Shown here piece by piece: positions 36,597 through 46,007 of a stretch of 64,000 bases of DNA. The DNA is from Lysobacteraceae bacterium NML08-0793. GTDB lineage: Bacteria > Pseudomonadota > Gammaproteobacteria > Xanthomonadales > Xanthomonadaceae. The notes beneath the pieces are model-generated. The model made no database searches. It had not been told where the DNA came from and saw nothing but the letters and a program-made list of their open reading frames with translations. Location: NCBI GenBank assembly GCA_002798275.1, contig NWQR01000002.1:434001-498000 (forward strand), read 5' to 3'. Position 1 is the first letter of the stretch; every line of letters starts with the position of its first letter. A program made the position numbers and the translations under genes.

Positions 36597-36610
36597 ATTA
36601 CACCTGTAAT
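36597..36610. promoter_or_regulatory. BlaI-type operator 1
   Basis: ATTACA-CC-TGTAAT is a perfect 6-base dyad, matching the TACA/TGTA core of BlaI/MecI operators. It lies 7 bases upstream of the blaI ATG, downstream of the predicted transcription start. Confidence 0.8.
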
Positions 36611-36618
36611 TCAACATG

Positions 36619-36647
36619 AAATTACAAATGTAATTCTTCAATGTCAA
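36619..36647 (-). promoter_or_regulatory. blaI promoter with operator 2
   Basis: On the minus strand TTGACA (36647-36642), a 17-base spacer and TAATTT (36624-36619) form a good sigma-70 promoter. Operator 2, ATTACA-AA-TGTAAT at 36621-36634, covers the spacer and most of the -10. The two operators are centred 24 bases apart. Confidence 0.82.
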
Positions 36648-36720
36648 GCCTCCCTTGGCGCAAAACGGAAGCGAGCCGCACAAGGCGGCTCACTCCAGCG
36701 TCAATCCAAGCGTATTGATT

Positions 36721-38712
36721 TCAAAGGCGGCGGGCAGCTTCCAGCACCGCTTCCACGGTAAAACCGTAGTGCTTGAACAGCTCACCGGCCGGGGCGGATG
36801 CGCCAAACTCGTGCATGCCAATGATCGCGCCATCAAGGCCGACATACTTGTACCAGAAGTCGGCACTGCCAGCTTCAATGGCAATCCGCCGGGTGCAGGT
36901 GCGCGGCAGTACCGATTCGCGGTATTCGGCGCTTTGGCGATCAAACACATTGGTCGAGGGCATCGACACCACGCGTACCTTGTCGCCGAGTTTTTCCGCC
37001 GCCTGCATCGCCAGCGCCACTTCGGAGCCGGTGGCAATCAGAATCAGCTCCGGCGCACCGTTGCTGTCTTTCAGCACATAGCCACCATAGAAGATGTTGG
37101 CGAACTGCGCCTCGCTGCGCGGTTGATGCGGCAGGTTCTGGCGGCTGAACACCAAGCACGAAGGCCCGTTCTCGCGCTCGATGGCACTGAACCAGGCCGC
37201 GGCCGATTCCACCGCATCGCAGGGACGCCAAACATCGTTATTGGGGATGAGACGCAGGCTGGCGACATGCTCGACGGGCTGATGGGTCGGGCCGTCTTCG
37301 CCAAGGCCAATCGAGTCATGGGTATAGACATGAATCACACGCAGCCCCATCAGCGCGCTCATGCGCACCGCATTGCGTGCGTAATCACTGAATACCAAGA
37401 AGGTGGCGTCATACGGAATGAAGCCGCCATGCAGCGCCAGCCCATTGGCAATCGCACTCATACCGAACTCGCGCACGCCGTAGTACAGATAATTGCCCTC
37501 GCCTTCTTCGGCATTGGCATCACGACTGCCACTCCACAACGTCAGATTGGAATGGGCAAGGTCGGCCGAGCCACCGATGAGCTCGGGCAGAAGCGGCGCA
37601 AACGCCTCGATCGCCATTTGTGAGGCCTTGCGGCTAGCCACCACCGGGCCTTCGGCCTGGATGCGCTCCATATAGGCCATGGCCTTCATTCCCCAGTCTC
37701 CGGCGGCTATTTCACCGCGCATGCGGCGCAGGAACTCGGCCGCCAACTCCGGGTACGCGGCCTCGTAGGCGGCAAATTGCTGCTGCCATTGGGCTTCCCG
37801 CTGCTGGCCAGCCTCACGCGCACCCCAGGCGGCGCGGATTTCTGCCGGGATTTCAAACTCGCCATATGGCCATTGCAGCGCCTGGCGGGTCAGACGGCTC
37901 TCATCTGCCCCCAGCGGCGCGCCGTGCACGGATTCCTTGCCTTCCTTGTTGGGCGAGCCAAAACCAATCCGCGTGCGGCAGCAAATCAGCACCGGCTTGT
38001 CAGTGGATTTTTTCGCGGTCTGGATGGCAGTTTCGATTTCCACCGGGTCATGACCGTTGACATTGCGGATTACCTGCCAGCCGTAAGCCTCGAAGCGCGC
38101 CGGCGTATCGTCGGTGAACCAGCCCTGCACGTCGCCGTCGATGCTGATGCGATTGTCGTCCCAGAATGCCACCAGCTTACCCAGCTTCCAGGTGCCGGCA
38201 AGCGAGGCCGCCTCGTGGCTCACGCCTTCCATCAGACAGCCATCGCCAAGGAATACCCAGGTGCGGTGATCGACGATTTCGTGGCCTTCACGGTTGAAAC
38301 TGCGCGCAAGAAGTTTCTCCGCCAACGCCATCCCCACTGCATTGGCAAAGCCCTGCCCCAAGGGGCCGGTGGTGGTTTCGACGCCGGGCGTGATGAAGTT
38401 TTCCGGGTGTCCCGGTGTTTTCGAGCCGAACTGGCGGAAGTTTTTCAGTTCTTCCAGCGGCAGGTCGTATCCGGCCAGATGCAGCAAGGCGTACTGCAAC
38501 ATCGAGCCGTGGCCGTTGGAAAGCACGAAGCGGTCGCGGTTCAACCAGCCGGGATTGGCCGGGTTGTGGCGCAGATGGTCGCGCCAGAGCACTTCGGCAA
38601 TATCGGCCATGCCCATCGGCATGCCCGGATGGCCGGAATTGGCGGCATTGACCGCATCAATGGCAAGAAAACGGATGGCGTTGGCAAGAGCTTGGCGGCT
38701 GGGCTGCGTCAT
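36721..38712 (-). CDS. tkt: Transketolase
   Basis: Transketolase moves two-carbon ketol units in the pentose phosphate pathway with thiamine diphosphate. The 663-residue protein has the expected N-terminal [20 protein letters not shown], the cofactor motif [21 protein letters not shown]...WDDN, the pyrimidine domain ([36 protein letters not shown]) and a C-domain ending in the [14 protein letters not shown] segment. Length is normal. It is separated from the symporter gene by 100 noncoding bases and ends 131 bases before blaI. Confidence 0.97.
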   Translation of the reverse strand: MTQPSRQALANAIRFLAIDAVNAANSGHPGMPMGMADIAEVLWRDHLRHNPANPGWLNRDRFVLSNGHGSMLQYALLHLAGYDLPLEELKNFRQFGSKTPGHPENFITPGVETTTGPLGQGFANAVGMALAEKLLARSFNREGHEIVDHRTWVFLGDGCLMEGVSHEAASLAGTWKLGKLVAFWDDNRISIDGDVQGWFTDDTPARFEAYGWQVIRNVNGHDPVEIETAIQTAKKSTDKPVLICCRTRIGFGSPNKEGKESVHGAPLGADESRLTRQALQWPYGEFEIPAEIRAAWGAREAGQQREAQWQQQFAAYEAAYPELAAEFLRRMRGEIAAGDWGMKAMAYMERIQAEGPVVASRKASQMAIEAFAPLLPELIGGSADLAHSNLTLWSGSRDANAEEGEGNYLYYGVREFGMSAIANGLALHGGFIPYDATFLVFSDYARNAVRMSALMGLRVIHVYTHDSIGLGEDGPTHQPVEHVASLRLIPNNDVWRPCDAVESAAAWFSAIERENGPSCLVFSRQNLPHQPRSEAQFANIFYGGYVLKDSNGAPELILIATGSEVALAMQAAEKLGDKVRVVSMPSTNVFDRQSAEYRESVLPRTCTRRIAIEAGSADFWYKYVGLDGAIIGMHEFGASAPAGELFKHYGFTVEAVLEAARRL

Positions 38713-38812
38713 GACAAAGATTGGGATTCACCCGCAATTCGGGGCGGGCGTATTGTCCCATGCCTGACCCGGCTGTGCGTGTGCCTTTGCCCGGAAATGC
38801 CGCCAAGGCAAC

Positions 38813-40153
38813 TCAATGACCGGGTAAGGCGCGCTCGCCAGCCTCGATGTCCATCGTCCCTTCGGCTTCAGCAGGCTCGCCTCTGGCCACCACGGTGGAA
38901 AGCACCAAATCGCCGGTAACATTCACCGTGGTACGGCACATATCCAAAAGCCTGTCCACGCCCAGAATCAGCGCCAGCCCTTCGGGCGGGATGCCGAACA
39001 TCAGCAAGATGCTGGCAATCACCGGCAACGAGCCGCCGGGCACCCCAGCCGCACCAATGCCGCCAACCACGCACAAGCCCAGCACCATCACCTGCTGGGC
39101 AAGGCTCAAATCCACGTCGTAGAACTGCGCCAGAAACAGCACCGCGATCCCTTCGAACATCGCCGTGCCGTTCATATTGGCGGTCGCGCCCAGGGTGCAG
39201 ACAAAACGCGATACCCGGCGCGGCACGCCAAGACGCTCCTCGGCACACATCAGGGTGGTGGGTAAAGTGGCGCTGGAAGACGAGGTGGAAAATGCGGTAA
39301 CGATGGCCGGCTGCGCGCCTTTTAGGAACTTCAGCGGCGAGCGTCTGGCGACCAGCCAGACCAGCAGCGGGAATATCACGGCGAAATGCACGCCCATCGC
39401 CCCGACCGCAGTAGCCACGAACTTGGCAAGCAAAAGCAGCACATCCAGCCCCAGTTTGGCGGTAACACTGAACAACATCGCCGCCACGGCATACGGCGCC
39501 AAACGAATGACCCAGTCAATCAGTTTCAGGCAGATGTCATACACGCCTTGGCAAACCAGCACGAAATGCTCGGTGGCGCGATTGCGGATCAGCGTTGCGG
39601 CAATGCCGAACATCAGGGCGAAGAACATCACCGCGATAAGATCGTTATTGGCCGCAGCAGCAATCGGGTTGCGCGGCACGATGTTCAGCAATACCTCCAT
39701 GCCGGAAAGATTGTGCGCAGCCTCGGTGGCACTAGCCACCCGATCCGAATGCTTGCCGGCCTCTTCCATCAGCCGGGCACGCTGCTCAGGTGTCAGCCCC
39801 TCGCCCGGCTTGACCAGATTCACTGCCGCAAGCCCGATGCTCACGGCTATCGTTGTAACGGTCATGATCCAGAACAAAGTGCGCCCGCCGATGCGTCCCA
39901 AGGATTTTGGATCGCCAATTTCCACCACCCCCAAAATCAGCGCGGAAAACACCAGCGGCACCACCAGCATGAACAAAAGCCGCAGGAACAATTGCCCCAT
40001 CGGGTCAGCTACATAGGTGGTGAGCGTCTTCAGCCACTCGGCATCGGCTGCAAAAAAATTGGCGCACAAACCCAGCACGGTGCCACCGACAAAACCGATC
40101 AGCATTTTCCAGTGCAGGGGCAGACTTTTCTTGGCAGGATGCGGATGAGACAT
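38813..40153 (-). CDS. Dicarboxylate/amino acid:cation symporter (DAACS)
   Basis: The 446-residue inner-membrane protein is of the GltP/DctA superfamily. The HP1 serine-rich tip AFSTSSSSATLPTTL, the TM7 motif ATANMNGTAMFEG (usually NMDGT) and the HP2 region GGIGAAGVPGGSLPVI followed by DRLLDMCRTTVNVTGD are all present, giving the Asp and Asn used for substrate and Na+/H+ binding. Substrate is probably glutamate/aspartate or C4-dicarboxylate. The start at 40153 (MSHPHPAKK) is preferred because CGGAGCC precedes it; an in-frame start at 40210 adds 19 unlikely residues. Confidence 0.92.
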   Translation of the reverse strand: MSHPHPAKKSLPLHWKMLIGFVGGTVLGLCANFFAADAEWLKTLTTYVADPMGQLFLRLLFMLVVPLVFSALILGVVEIGDPKSLGRIGGRTLFWIMTVTTIAVSIGLAAVNLVKPGEGLTPEQRARLMEEAGKHSDRVASATEAAHNLSGMEVLLNIVPRNPIAAAANNDLIAVMFFALMFGIAATLIRNRATEHFVLVCQGVYDICLKLIDWVIRLAPYAVAAMLFSVTAKLGLDVLLLLAKFVATAVGAMGVHFAVIFPLLVWLVARRSPLKFLKGAQPAIVTAFSTSSSSATLPTTLMCAEERLGVPRRVSRFVCTLGATANMNGTAMFEGIAVLFLAQFYDVDLSLAQQVMVLGLCVVGGIGAAGVPGGSLPVIASILLMFGIPPEGLALILGVDRLLDMCRTTVNVTGDLVLSTVVARGEPAEAEGTMDIEAGERALPGH

Positions 40154-40225
40154 ACAGGCTCCGGGGGAAATAAAAACCGTGGGCAGCGGCGAGCCTAACC
40201 GATTCGCCACGGCACTCCAAGAAAA

Positions 40226-41869
40226 TCAATGCTCCGGGTACAGCGGCGGCAATAGCTGTGTGGCCTTTCCTCGCCTTGCCGGACTGTTCACGCCTGCGGC
40301 AAAAGCCGTGCGCAACTGCTTGCGAGCCGCTTCGGCATTGCCTCCGCCCCAAAGCGCCTGCTCCAGCGCATCAATGGCCTGTTGCTGGGGCAAGGAAACA
40401 AGCCGGGCTCGCAGCTCGGCCAGACTTGCCGCCGCCGGTGTGATGACACGGGGCAACAGCCGGGCAATCACCGGCAAGTCGCCCGCCTGCAACGCCTGCT
40501 GCAATTCCCGACGTGCGCTACGCGCCTCACTGGCCGCCCGCCACCATTGGCGCGGGTATCGACGTGTCAGCCACACCAGCGCCGCCAGTACGGCCATCCC
40601 TATCAGCCCCCACAAAAGCCAGCGCGGTCGCGCCGGAACCGTCGCATCCGTCACCTCATCCGGCACTTGCCCAGCCTCCACAATCAGCGGCGCAGCCTGC
40701 TGCTGGAAATTGCCCGCAGCGATATTCAGCTGAATCGGCGCAAGCGTCGCCTTGCGCGCCTGTCGTGCATTGACATCCCACCAGTCCACCGGCTTTGCCT
40801 GTACCGACACATCCCCCGCCACCAAGGGCAGCAATACGAATTCGCGCGTAACCACGCTTTGCGCGCGGCCATGGCTCACAAATTCGTTTCTTTCAGGCGG
40901 CTCGGCAAATATCTGGAACCGGCTGTCCGGCGCAATCTCCGGGTCTGGCAGTTGCGCGGCAATCGCGCCATCGGCACGTACCTCCAGCTTCAGCCGCAGG
41001 CTTTGCCCGACCTGCCCCTGCGCTATGGCATTCATCTGCCGCATCGACAGCGCATGGGCAGGCAGCCAGGCTGCTGCGGCCGCCGCCGGAATCGGCCTGA
41101 TATCCAGCCGCTGCGCGGGTGTACTGGCTTCTACCTGGACACGCGCTGCGCCAAACCAGCCGCCTGCGTTGCCCATGCGTTCGCCCTCGCCACGAAACCA
41201 GGCCGCGGGCAATACCAGCTCGCCACTGCGCTCGGGCAGCAATAAGTAATGCCGCGCCAACACCCGATATTCCCGCCCGTCAATCACCCGGCTGCTGCGG
41301 CTGTCGTCCCCAAAAGGCACTAGGCTGGCATTGGCTGGCGCAGGCTGCTGCAATTCGCCACTGAACAGGTTAACCGCGTAATGCAGCCGCACGGTTACCA
41401 GCACCGCCTGCTGCACATAGGGCGAAGCATCAGAAAGATGCGTCTCCAGAAATACCGGCTGACCCGCCTGCGCCTGCGATGGCAGGTCGGTAGGCGTGCC
41501 GACATCCGTCACCTGCAAGCGCATCGGCTGGGTGTATTGCGTGCCAACCTTCAAGGCCGGGATTTCGATCTGCCCACTTCGGCGCGGCCGCATTTCCACG
41601 GCAAAACGCTGCTGGGTATGAATCCCGGTGCCGCGAATTTCCATCTGCCGCCCGCTGTCCATGCGCAATACCATGAAGTCCGGTGCCAACGGCGCAAGTT
41701 CGGGAACGCTGCGCGCATCATCGACTTCGATATGCAAAGTGACGGTTTCACCGGCCGCAATGCGCGACTGCGAAAGCGTGCTGCGCACTTGCCCGAAAGC
41801 TGGAGCCGCCAAGCACAACACCAAGAGCAGCAGGCCACGCATGCGGGTGGCGATAGCGGGGATGTTCAT
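40226..41869 (-). CDS. batD: BatD family protein (aerotolerance operon)
   Basis: The 547-residue protein has a signal peptide (MRGLLLLVLCLAAPAFGQ), repeated immunoglobulin-like beta domains (QVRSTLSQSRIAAGETVTLHIEVDD is the family start), a C-terminal membrane helix (LLWGLIGMAVLAALVWL) and a cytoplasmic helical tail. BatD proteins always accompany MoxR ATPase and VWA genes. It is the last gene of the operon and overlaps batB by ATGA. Function in other bacteria is linked to stress tolerance and envelope integrity; the mechanism is not settled. Confidence 0.9.
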   Translation of the reverse strand: MNIPAIATRMRGLLLLVLCLAAPAFGQVRSTLSQSRIAAGETVTLHIEVDDARSVPELAPLAPDFMVLRMDSGRQMEIRGTGIHTQQRFAVEMRPRRSGQIEIPALKVGTQYTQPMRLQVTDVGTPTDLPSQAQAGQPVFLETHLSDASPYVQQAVLVTVRLHYAVNLFSGELQQPAPANASLVPFGDDSRSSRVIDGREYRVLARHYLLLPERSGELVLPAAWFRGEGERMGNAGGWFGAARVQVEASTPAQRLDIRPIPAAAAAAWLPAHALSMRQMNAIAQGQVGQSLRLKLEVRADGAIAAQLPDPEIAPDSRFQIFAEPPERNEFVSHGRAQSVVTREFVLLPLVAGDVSVQAKPVDWWDVNARQARKATLAPIQLNIAAGNFQQQAAPLIVEAGQVPDEVTDATVPARPRWLLWGLIGMAVLAALVWLTRRYPRQWWRAASEARSARRELQQALQAGDLPVIARLLPRVITPAAASLAELRARLVSLPQQQAIDALEQALWGGGNAEAARKQLRTAFAAGVNSPARRGKATQLLPPLYPEH

Positions 41870-43629
41870 CGCTCATCGCTCCCGGAGCGCCGCCGCTGAT
41901 GCTCCAGCCAGAACTTCTGTCGCAGCCAATCGCCGGGCGTGTCCGGCACACGGCGCAGCCACGCATCCACGGCCTGTTGCTGCTCGCGCTGCCCGGACAA
42001 ACTATCGGACGAGGCAGCTTCTTCCTGGGGATTTTCCGCAGACGACTGCGCCTTGGCCGCCGCCAATGCCCGTTCCATCGCCTGCTGCTGCGCCTTTCGA
42101 GCCTCTTCTTCTGCCTGCTGCAACGCACGGTCGTTTGTAGTGTTTTGCCCATCCGGCTGCGGGCGATCGGGCGATGACTGTCCGGCACCCGCCGATGGCG
42201 GTCGAGATTGTTCGCCCCTGCCGGATGAAGATGGCTGTTGCTGTTGTTGCTGTTGTTGCTGTTGTTGCTGTTGTTGCTGTTGTTGCTGTTGTTGCTGTTG
42301 TTGCTGTTGTTGCTGTTGTTGCTGTTGTTGCTGTTGTTGCTGCAACAAACGCGCTACCGCAGCGCGATTGACTTTGGCATCCTGCATTTGCGGGCGCTGC
42401 GCCAATGCTTGGTCATAGGCGGCAATCGCCCGCTGATACTGCCCGGCGCTTGCCAGCGCATTGCCCAGGTTGTACCGCGCATCGGCACCTGGCATTTGCG
42501 CATAGATTTCTGCCGCCCGGGCATAATCCCCAGCGCGATAAGCCGCATCGGCCTCACGCAAAATCCGATGCTGCTGCTGGTCAGGTCGCAACCACCAGCT
42601 TCGCTTGAGCGTCTCCTGCGGCCTGGCCTCGGTCGGCAGCGAAAATCCGCCCGCCAGCATCAAGACCAAGGCCAGGCTCAATGCGCCGCCACGCCGCAAC
42701 AGCAACAAGGAAAGCAGCATCAGCGGCAACAGCAGCCAATATCCTTGGTCCTGACGAATCTGGGCGCTGCGCCCATCCTTGTCCTGCTTTTCCGCATGCG
42801 TGCTGTCCAGCAAGCCCAACGCCTGCAAATCCCCGAGGTCATGACGCAGCGGCACCATCGCGCCGTCTCCGGCCGCGGCCAACCGCTTCAAGGCGGCGCT
42901 GTCCATTCGGGTCTTGCGCATCCGGCCATCGCGCATCTGCAACTGGCTGCCGGCCTCACTGCCAAGACCGATCACCGACACCTGATAACCCTGTGCGGCA
43001 GCCTCGGCGGCCGCGGCCATTGCCGCCTCATCGGCGCTGGAAGTCAGCAACAAGATATCGCCCTGCTGGGCGCCGCCCTGGCGCAACAACTTCACTGCCT
43101 CGGCAATCGCGCGCGCGGGACGTTGCCCATCCTGCGGCATGATTTGTGGCGAAAGTGCATCAATGAACAAGGCGACATTGGCATGGTCATCGGTCAATGG
43201 CGAAACCACATGCGCATCATCGGCAAATGCCAGCAAGGCAATCTGCCCGCCGGTGCGGTTTTCCAGCAATTGCGCAAGTTTTGCCCGCGCCTGCAACAGC
43301 CGCGAGGGGGGCAGGTCTTCAGCCAGCATCTGGCTGGACAAATCCATCGCCACCACCAGTGCCCGGCCATGCTGCCAGAGCGGCTGTCCGATCTGCCGCC
43401 AGCTTGGCCCAGCCAGCGCCAGAACCGCCAGGATGAACGCCGCAAGCCAGAGCCAGACCGTACTCAATCCACGCGCTTGACGGGCATGCAGCAAATGCGG
43501 CTGCAAATGTGCGTCAATCACCCCGTCCCACGGGTTGGACGCACGATGATTGCGGCGCAGCCACCACCACAGCAGCGGCAATGCCAGCAAGGCCCAAAGC
43601 CATTCCGGGCGCAACAATTGCAGGTTCAT
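41866..43629 (-). CDS. batB: BatB/BatC-type VWA-TPR membrane protein with polyglutamine tract
   Basis: This 587-residue protein combines two N-terminal membrane helices (about 10-25 and 58-75), a VWA domain (about 88-280), a third helix, TPR repeats (about 375-428, ARYNLGNALASAGQYQRAIAAY) and a charged Gln/Ala-rich tail. The MIDAS looks degenerate: Asp96-x-Ser98-x-Gln100 (DLSSQ) instead of DxSxS, and TSS at 196-198 where TDG is usual. Residues 430-465 are 36 consecutive glutamines encoded by 9-bp repeats. The start at 43629 overlaps the batA stop (ATGA); a longer frame starts inside batA. Confidence 0.9.
   Translation of the reverse strand: MNLQLLRPEWLWALLALPLLWWWLRRNHRASNPWDGVIDAHLQPHLLHARQARGLSTVWLWLAAFILAVLALAGPSWRQIGQPLWQHGRALVVAMDLSSQMLAEDLPPSRLLQARAKLAQLLENRTGGQIALLAFADDAHVVSPLTDDHANVALFIDALSPQIMPQDGQRPARAIAEAVKLLRQGGAQQGDILLLTSSADEAAMAAAAEAAAQGYQVSVIGLGSEAGSQLQMRDGRMRKTRMDSAALKRLAAAGDGAMVPLRHDLGDLQALGLLDSTHAEKQDKDGRSAQIRQDQGYWLLLPLMLLSLLLLRRGGALSLALVLMLAGGFSLPTEARPQETLKRSWWLRPDQQQHRILREADAAYRAGDYARAAEIYAQMPGADARYNLGNALASAGQYQRAIAAYDQALAQRPQMQDAKVNRAAVARLLQQQQQQQQQQQQQQQQQQQQQQQQQQQQQQQQQQQQPSSSGRGEQSRPPSAGAGQSSPDRPQPDGQNTTNDRALQQAEEEARKAQQQAMERALAAAKAQSSAENPQEEAASSDSLSGQREQQQAVDAWLRRVPDTPGDWLRQKFWLEHQRRRSGSDER
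42235..42342 (-). repeat. Eleven-copy 9-bp tandem repeat encoding polyglutamine
   Basis: On the plus strand CTGTTGTTG is repeated perfectly eleven times from 42241 to 42339, with CTGTTG before it and CTG after. On the coding strand it reads CAA CAA CAG, giving 36 uninterrupted Gln. The unit is a multiple of three, so copy-number change would alter length but not frame. Confidence 0.97.
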
Positions 43630-44636
43630 TTGCGCCTCCGCCAGTACCGCAATCCGCCAGCCAGCAATGCCACCCAACAGGCGGCCAACAGCCAGCGCCA
43701 GTAATGCTCGATGCGTGGCCGCAGTGCCTGCCCCTCGCTGCTGCTGGGCTCCAGTCGGTCGATTTCAGCATAGATACCTGCCAGCGAATGGGCATCCTGG
43801 GCGCGGAAAAACTGCCCCCCAGTCTGCTCGGCCACTTGCCGCAGGCTTTCTTCATCAATCCCGGCCTGCATGCCCGGCAACGGAATGGCGATACCGAACA
43901 TCGACAGCATCTGATCTTCTGCACCAAACGCGATGGTATGGATGCGCACATTTTCAGCCTTGGCAAGCGTTGCGGCCTTCGCCGGTGTCAGCACCCCGGC
44001 CGTGTTTTCGCCATCGGTGAGCAAAATCAGTACCCGATGCTCGGCCGGCTGGGCACGCAGGCGCTTGATGGCAAGACCGATGGCATCGCCAATCGCGGTT
44101 TCCCGTCCAGCCATGCCGACCATCGCATCACGCAACTGGCTGCGCACGCTTTCGCGGTCACGAGTCAACGGGGCGATGGCATAAGCACGCTGCCCAAACA
44201 CGATAAGCCCGACCCGATCACTGCTGCGACGATCAAGAAAATCACCAAGAACGACCTTGGCCGCCGTCAGCCGGTCAACGACCCGTCCGCCAAGACGCAT
44301 ATCCTGCTGCTCCATGCTGCCGGAAATATCCACCGCCAGCATCAAGTCGCGCCCGGTTTGTGGTGGCGCCTGCACCGGCCCCAGAGTTTGCGGCCTAGCC
44401 GCAGCGATGCACAGCAGCAGCCAAGCAATCAGCGCTAGGCCATTGCCCCCGCGCTGTATTGAAGCCAAGCCCGGCACCACCGGCAAACGCGCGTCCGATT
44501 GCGGCAAACGCAAGGCGGGGATAGTCTCATCCGGCTTGGCAGGCCAGAGCCAGCGCAATAACCACGGCAGTGGTATCGCCAGCAGCATCCACGGCCAAGC
44601 GAAATATTCCTGCAAGCTCTGCCAAAGGCCATTCAT
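43626..44636 (-). CDS. batA: BatA-type VWA domain membrane protein
   Basis: The 336-residue protein has membrane helices at about 15-32 and 65-81, a VWA domain with an intact MIDAS (Asp103-x-Ser105-x-Ser107 in AVDISGSM, Thr in APLTRDR, Asp in LLTDGENT) and a C-terminal helix (WRWLLAACWVALLAGGLRYW). It should bind a divalent cation and a protein ligand at the periplasmic or membrane face. The ATG at 44636 overlaps the DUF4381 stop by ATGA; six extra residues are possible from 44654. Confidence 0.92.
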   Translation of the reverse strand: MNGLWQSLQEYFAWPWMLLAIPLPWLLRWLWPAKPDETIPALRLPQSDARLPVVPGLASIQRGGNGLALIAWLLLCIAAARPQTLGPVQAPPQTGRDLMLAVDISGSMEQQDMRLGGRVVDRLTAAKVVLGDFLDRRSSDRVGLIVFGQRAYAIAPLTRDRESVRSQLRDAMVGMAGRETAIGDAIGLAIKRLRAQPAEHRVLILLTDGENTAGVLTPAKAATLAKAENVRIHTIAFGAEDQMLSMFGIAIPLPGMQAGIDEESLRQVAEQTGGQFFRAQDAHSLAGIYAEIDRLEPSSSEGQALRPRIEHYWRWLLAACWVALLAGGLRYWRRRK

Positions 44637-45085
44637 GGCCGCAGCCCCATCCACAGCAGAAAACGCCGACGGGCAATTTGCTGCAAGGCCTGCAACTGCC
44701 GTGCATCCACATCCGGACGGAAACCGCCTTGCAGCAGTAAGCCCGCCACTTCATCCCGGAACGGCTGGTCGGCCAAGTCTTGATTCAAAAAGGCAAGCCA
44801 AGCCGCGCCCTCCAACGTATCGGCATCGGCCTGATGCTGCCTTGCCGCGCGGCGCAGCAGCGCCGAAATCGCCAGCACCTTGGCCGGCGCATCGGTGGCA
44901 GCGGCAAACGTCTGCTCAAACAGTTCCAATACTGCCCGCCGGTATTGCCTGCGACGCCTTGCCCATCTCCACAGCGCCAGCATCAGCACGCCAATGGCCG
45001 CCGCCAACCACCACCAGCCCGGCGCTGGCGGCCAAAGAGAAGGCGCGAGCGACTCATGAATATCGCGCAATTGCAGCTCCTGCAT
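44633..45085 (-). CDS. DUF4381 family membrane protein
   Basis: The 150-residue protein has a short N-terminus (MQELQLRDIHESLAPSLWPP) rich in Trp/Pro, one transmembrane helix (WWWLAAAIGVLMLALWRWARRR) and a cytoplasmic helical domain with the family motif LLRRAARQH. DUF4381 proteins are constant members of MoxR-DUF58-VWA operons. The ATG at 45085 shares one base with the DUF58 stop (TGATG). The function is unknown. Confidence 0.87.
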   Translation of the reverse strand: MQELQLRDIHESLAPSLWPPAPGWWWLAAAIGVLMLALWRWARRRRQYRRAVLELFEQTFAAATDAPAKVLAISALLRRAARQHQADADTLEGAAWLAFLNQDLADQPFRDEVAGLLLQGGFRPDVDARQLQALQQIARRRFLLWMGLRP

Positions 45086-45996
45086 CAGCCCGCCCTCCTG
45101 GCACGCAATGCCGTCAGCCAGTCGGTGCTGTCCGCATCGCAAGACAGTGCCATGACATGCACCCCCAGCGGCGCGAGCAGGGCTTGCGCTGTTTGCAAGG
45201 GGGCGACGAAATGCTGCTGCCAGCGCACGCGCTGCGCCTTGCCTGCCAAATCCAGCAATTGCCGTTCATCACCCTGCCAAAAGGGGAGTCGTGCTTTCGG
45301 TGGCACCTGCTCAAACGGATCGGTCATCAAGAGGACGACGACTTCTGCCCGATGCGCCAAGGCAGCCCAGCGTGATGCAGGCACGGCATTGACGCTGGCC
45401 GGCTCGGCCACTACCCAAAGTCGCGCGCCACTGCGCAAGCTGCGGCTGGCGCGATCCAGTGCAAATGCCAAGCCCTCGTCATCCTGCGGGACTGCGGCAT
45501 ACCATCGACACAAAGCTTCGAGCACGCGAAAAACACCGCGTACGCCCGAGGCCGGTGCAATCGGGGCTTCCTGCCGACTGCCACACAAGGCGGCAATACG
45601 GTCGCCATCTTGCAACGCCGCCCAAGCAGCCACCGCGGCCACGCGCGCGGCCTGTACCGATTTGAAGCGCAGACGGCTGCCAAAATACAGCCGTGGCGAA
45701 GTGTCAGCCACGATCAGGCTGAGCCGGTCACGATCGGCCTGAAACAGCTTGGTATGCGCCCGCCCGGTACGCGCGCTGACGCGCCAATCGATATGGCGAG
45801 CATCATCACCTGCGACATATTCACGCGATTCGGCATATTCCATGCCTCGCCCCCGAAACGGCGAAAGCGCCACCCCGGAAACTCCCTGCCGCCCCAGCCT
45901 TGCCGGCTGCCTGCCCTGCACCCGGTTGCGCAAGGCCAAGAGTGCCGACAAGGTCGGAACAGTCGCATCTTCGGGAATCAAGTCAGCCGCAGACAT
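45085..45996 (-). CDS. DUF58 domain protein
   Basis: The 303-residue soluble protein carries the DUF58 core: GVSGVALSPFRGRGMEYAESREYVAGDDARHIDWRVSARTG, followed by a VWA-like fold (SLIVADTSPRLYFGS). DUF58 proteins partner with MoxR ATPases and transmembrane VWA proteins. It starts 11 bases after the MoxR stop. The Asp/Ser of a MIDAS-like site (DTSPR) is partial, as usual for the family. Confidence 0.9.
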   Translation of the reverse strand: MSAADLIPEDATVPTLSALLALRNRVQGRQPARLGRQGVSGVALSPFRGRGMEYAESREYVAGDDARHIDWRVSARTGRAHTKLFQADRDRLSLIVADTSPRLYFGSRLRFKSVQAARVAAVAAWAALQDGDRIAALCGSRQEAPIAPASGVRGVFRVLEALCRWYAAVPQDDEGLAFALDRASRSLRSGARLWVVAEPASVNAVPASRWAALAHRAEVVVLLMTDPFEQVPPKARLPFWQGDERQLLDLAGKAQRVRWQQHFVAPLQTAQALLAPLGVHVMALSCDADSTDWLTALRARRAG

Positions 45997-46007
45997 GGAC
46001 GAAGCCG

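Noticed and set aside
42235-42342. Possible CRISPR-like array
   Set aside because: The repeats are 9 bases, contiguous, without spacers and in frame within a coding gene.
42238-43704. Plus-strand frame of 488 codons starting with a polyleucine run
   Set aside because: It is the complement of the batB glutamine repeat and VWA region. The leucine run is the antisense reading of CAACAACAG, and no ribosome-binding site or domain supports it.
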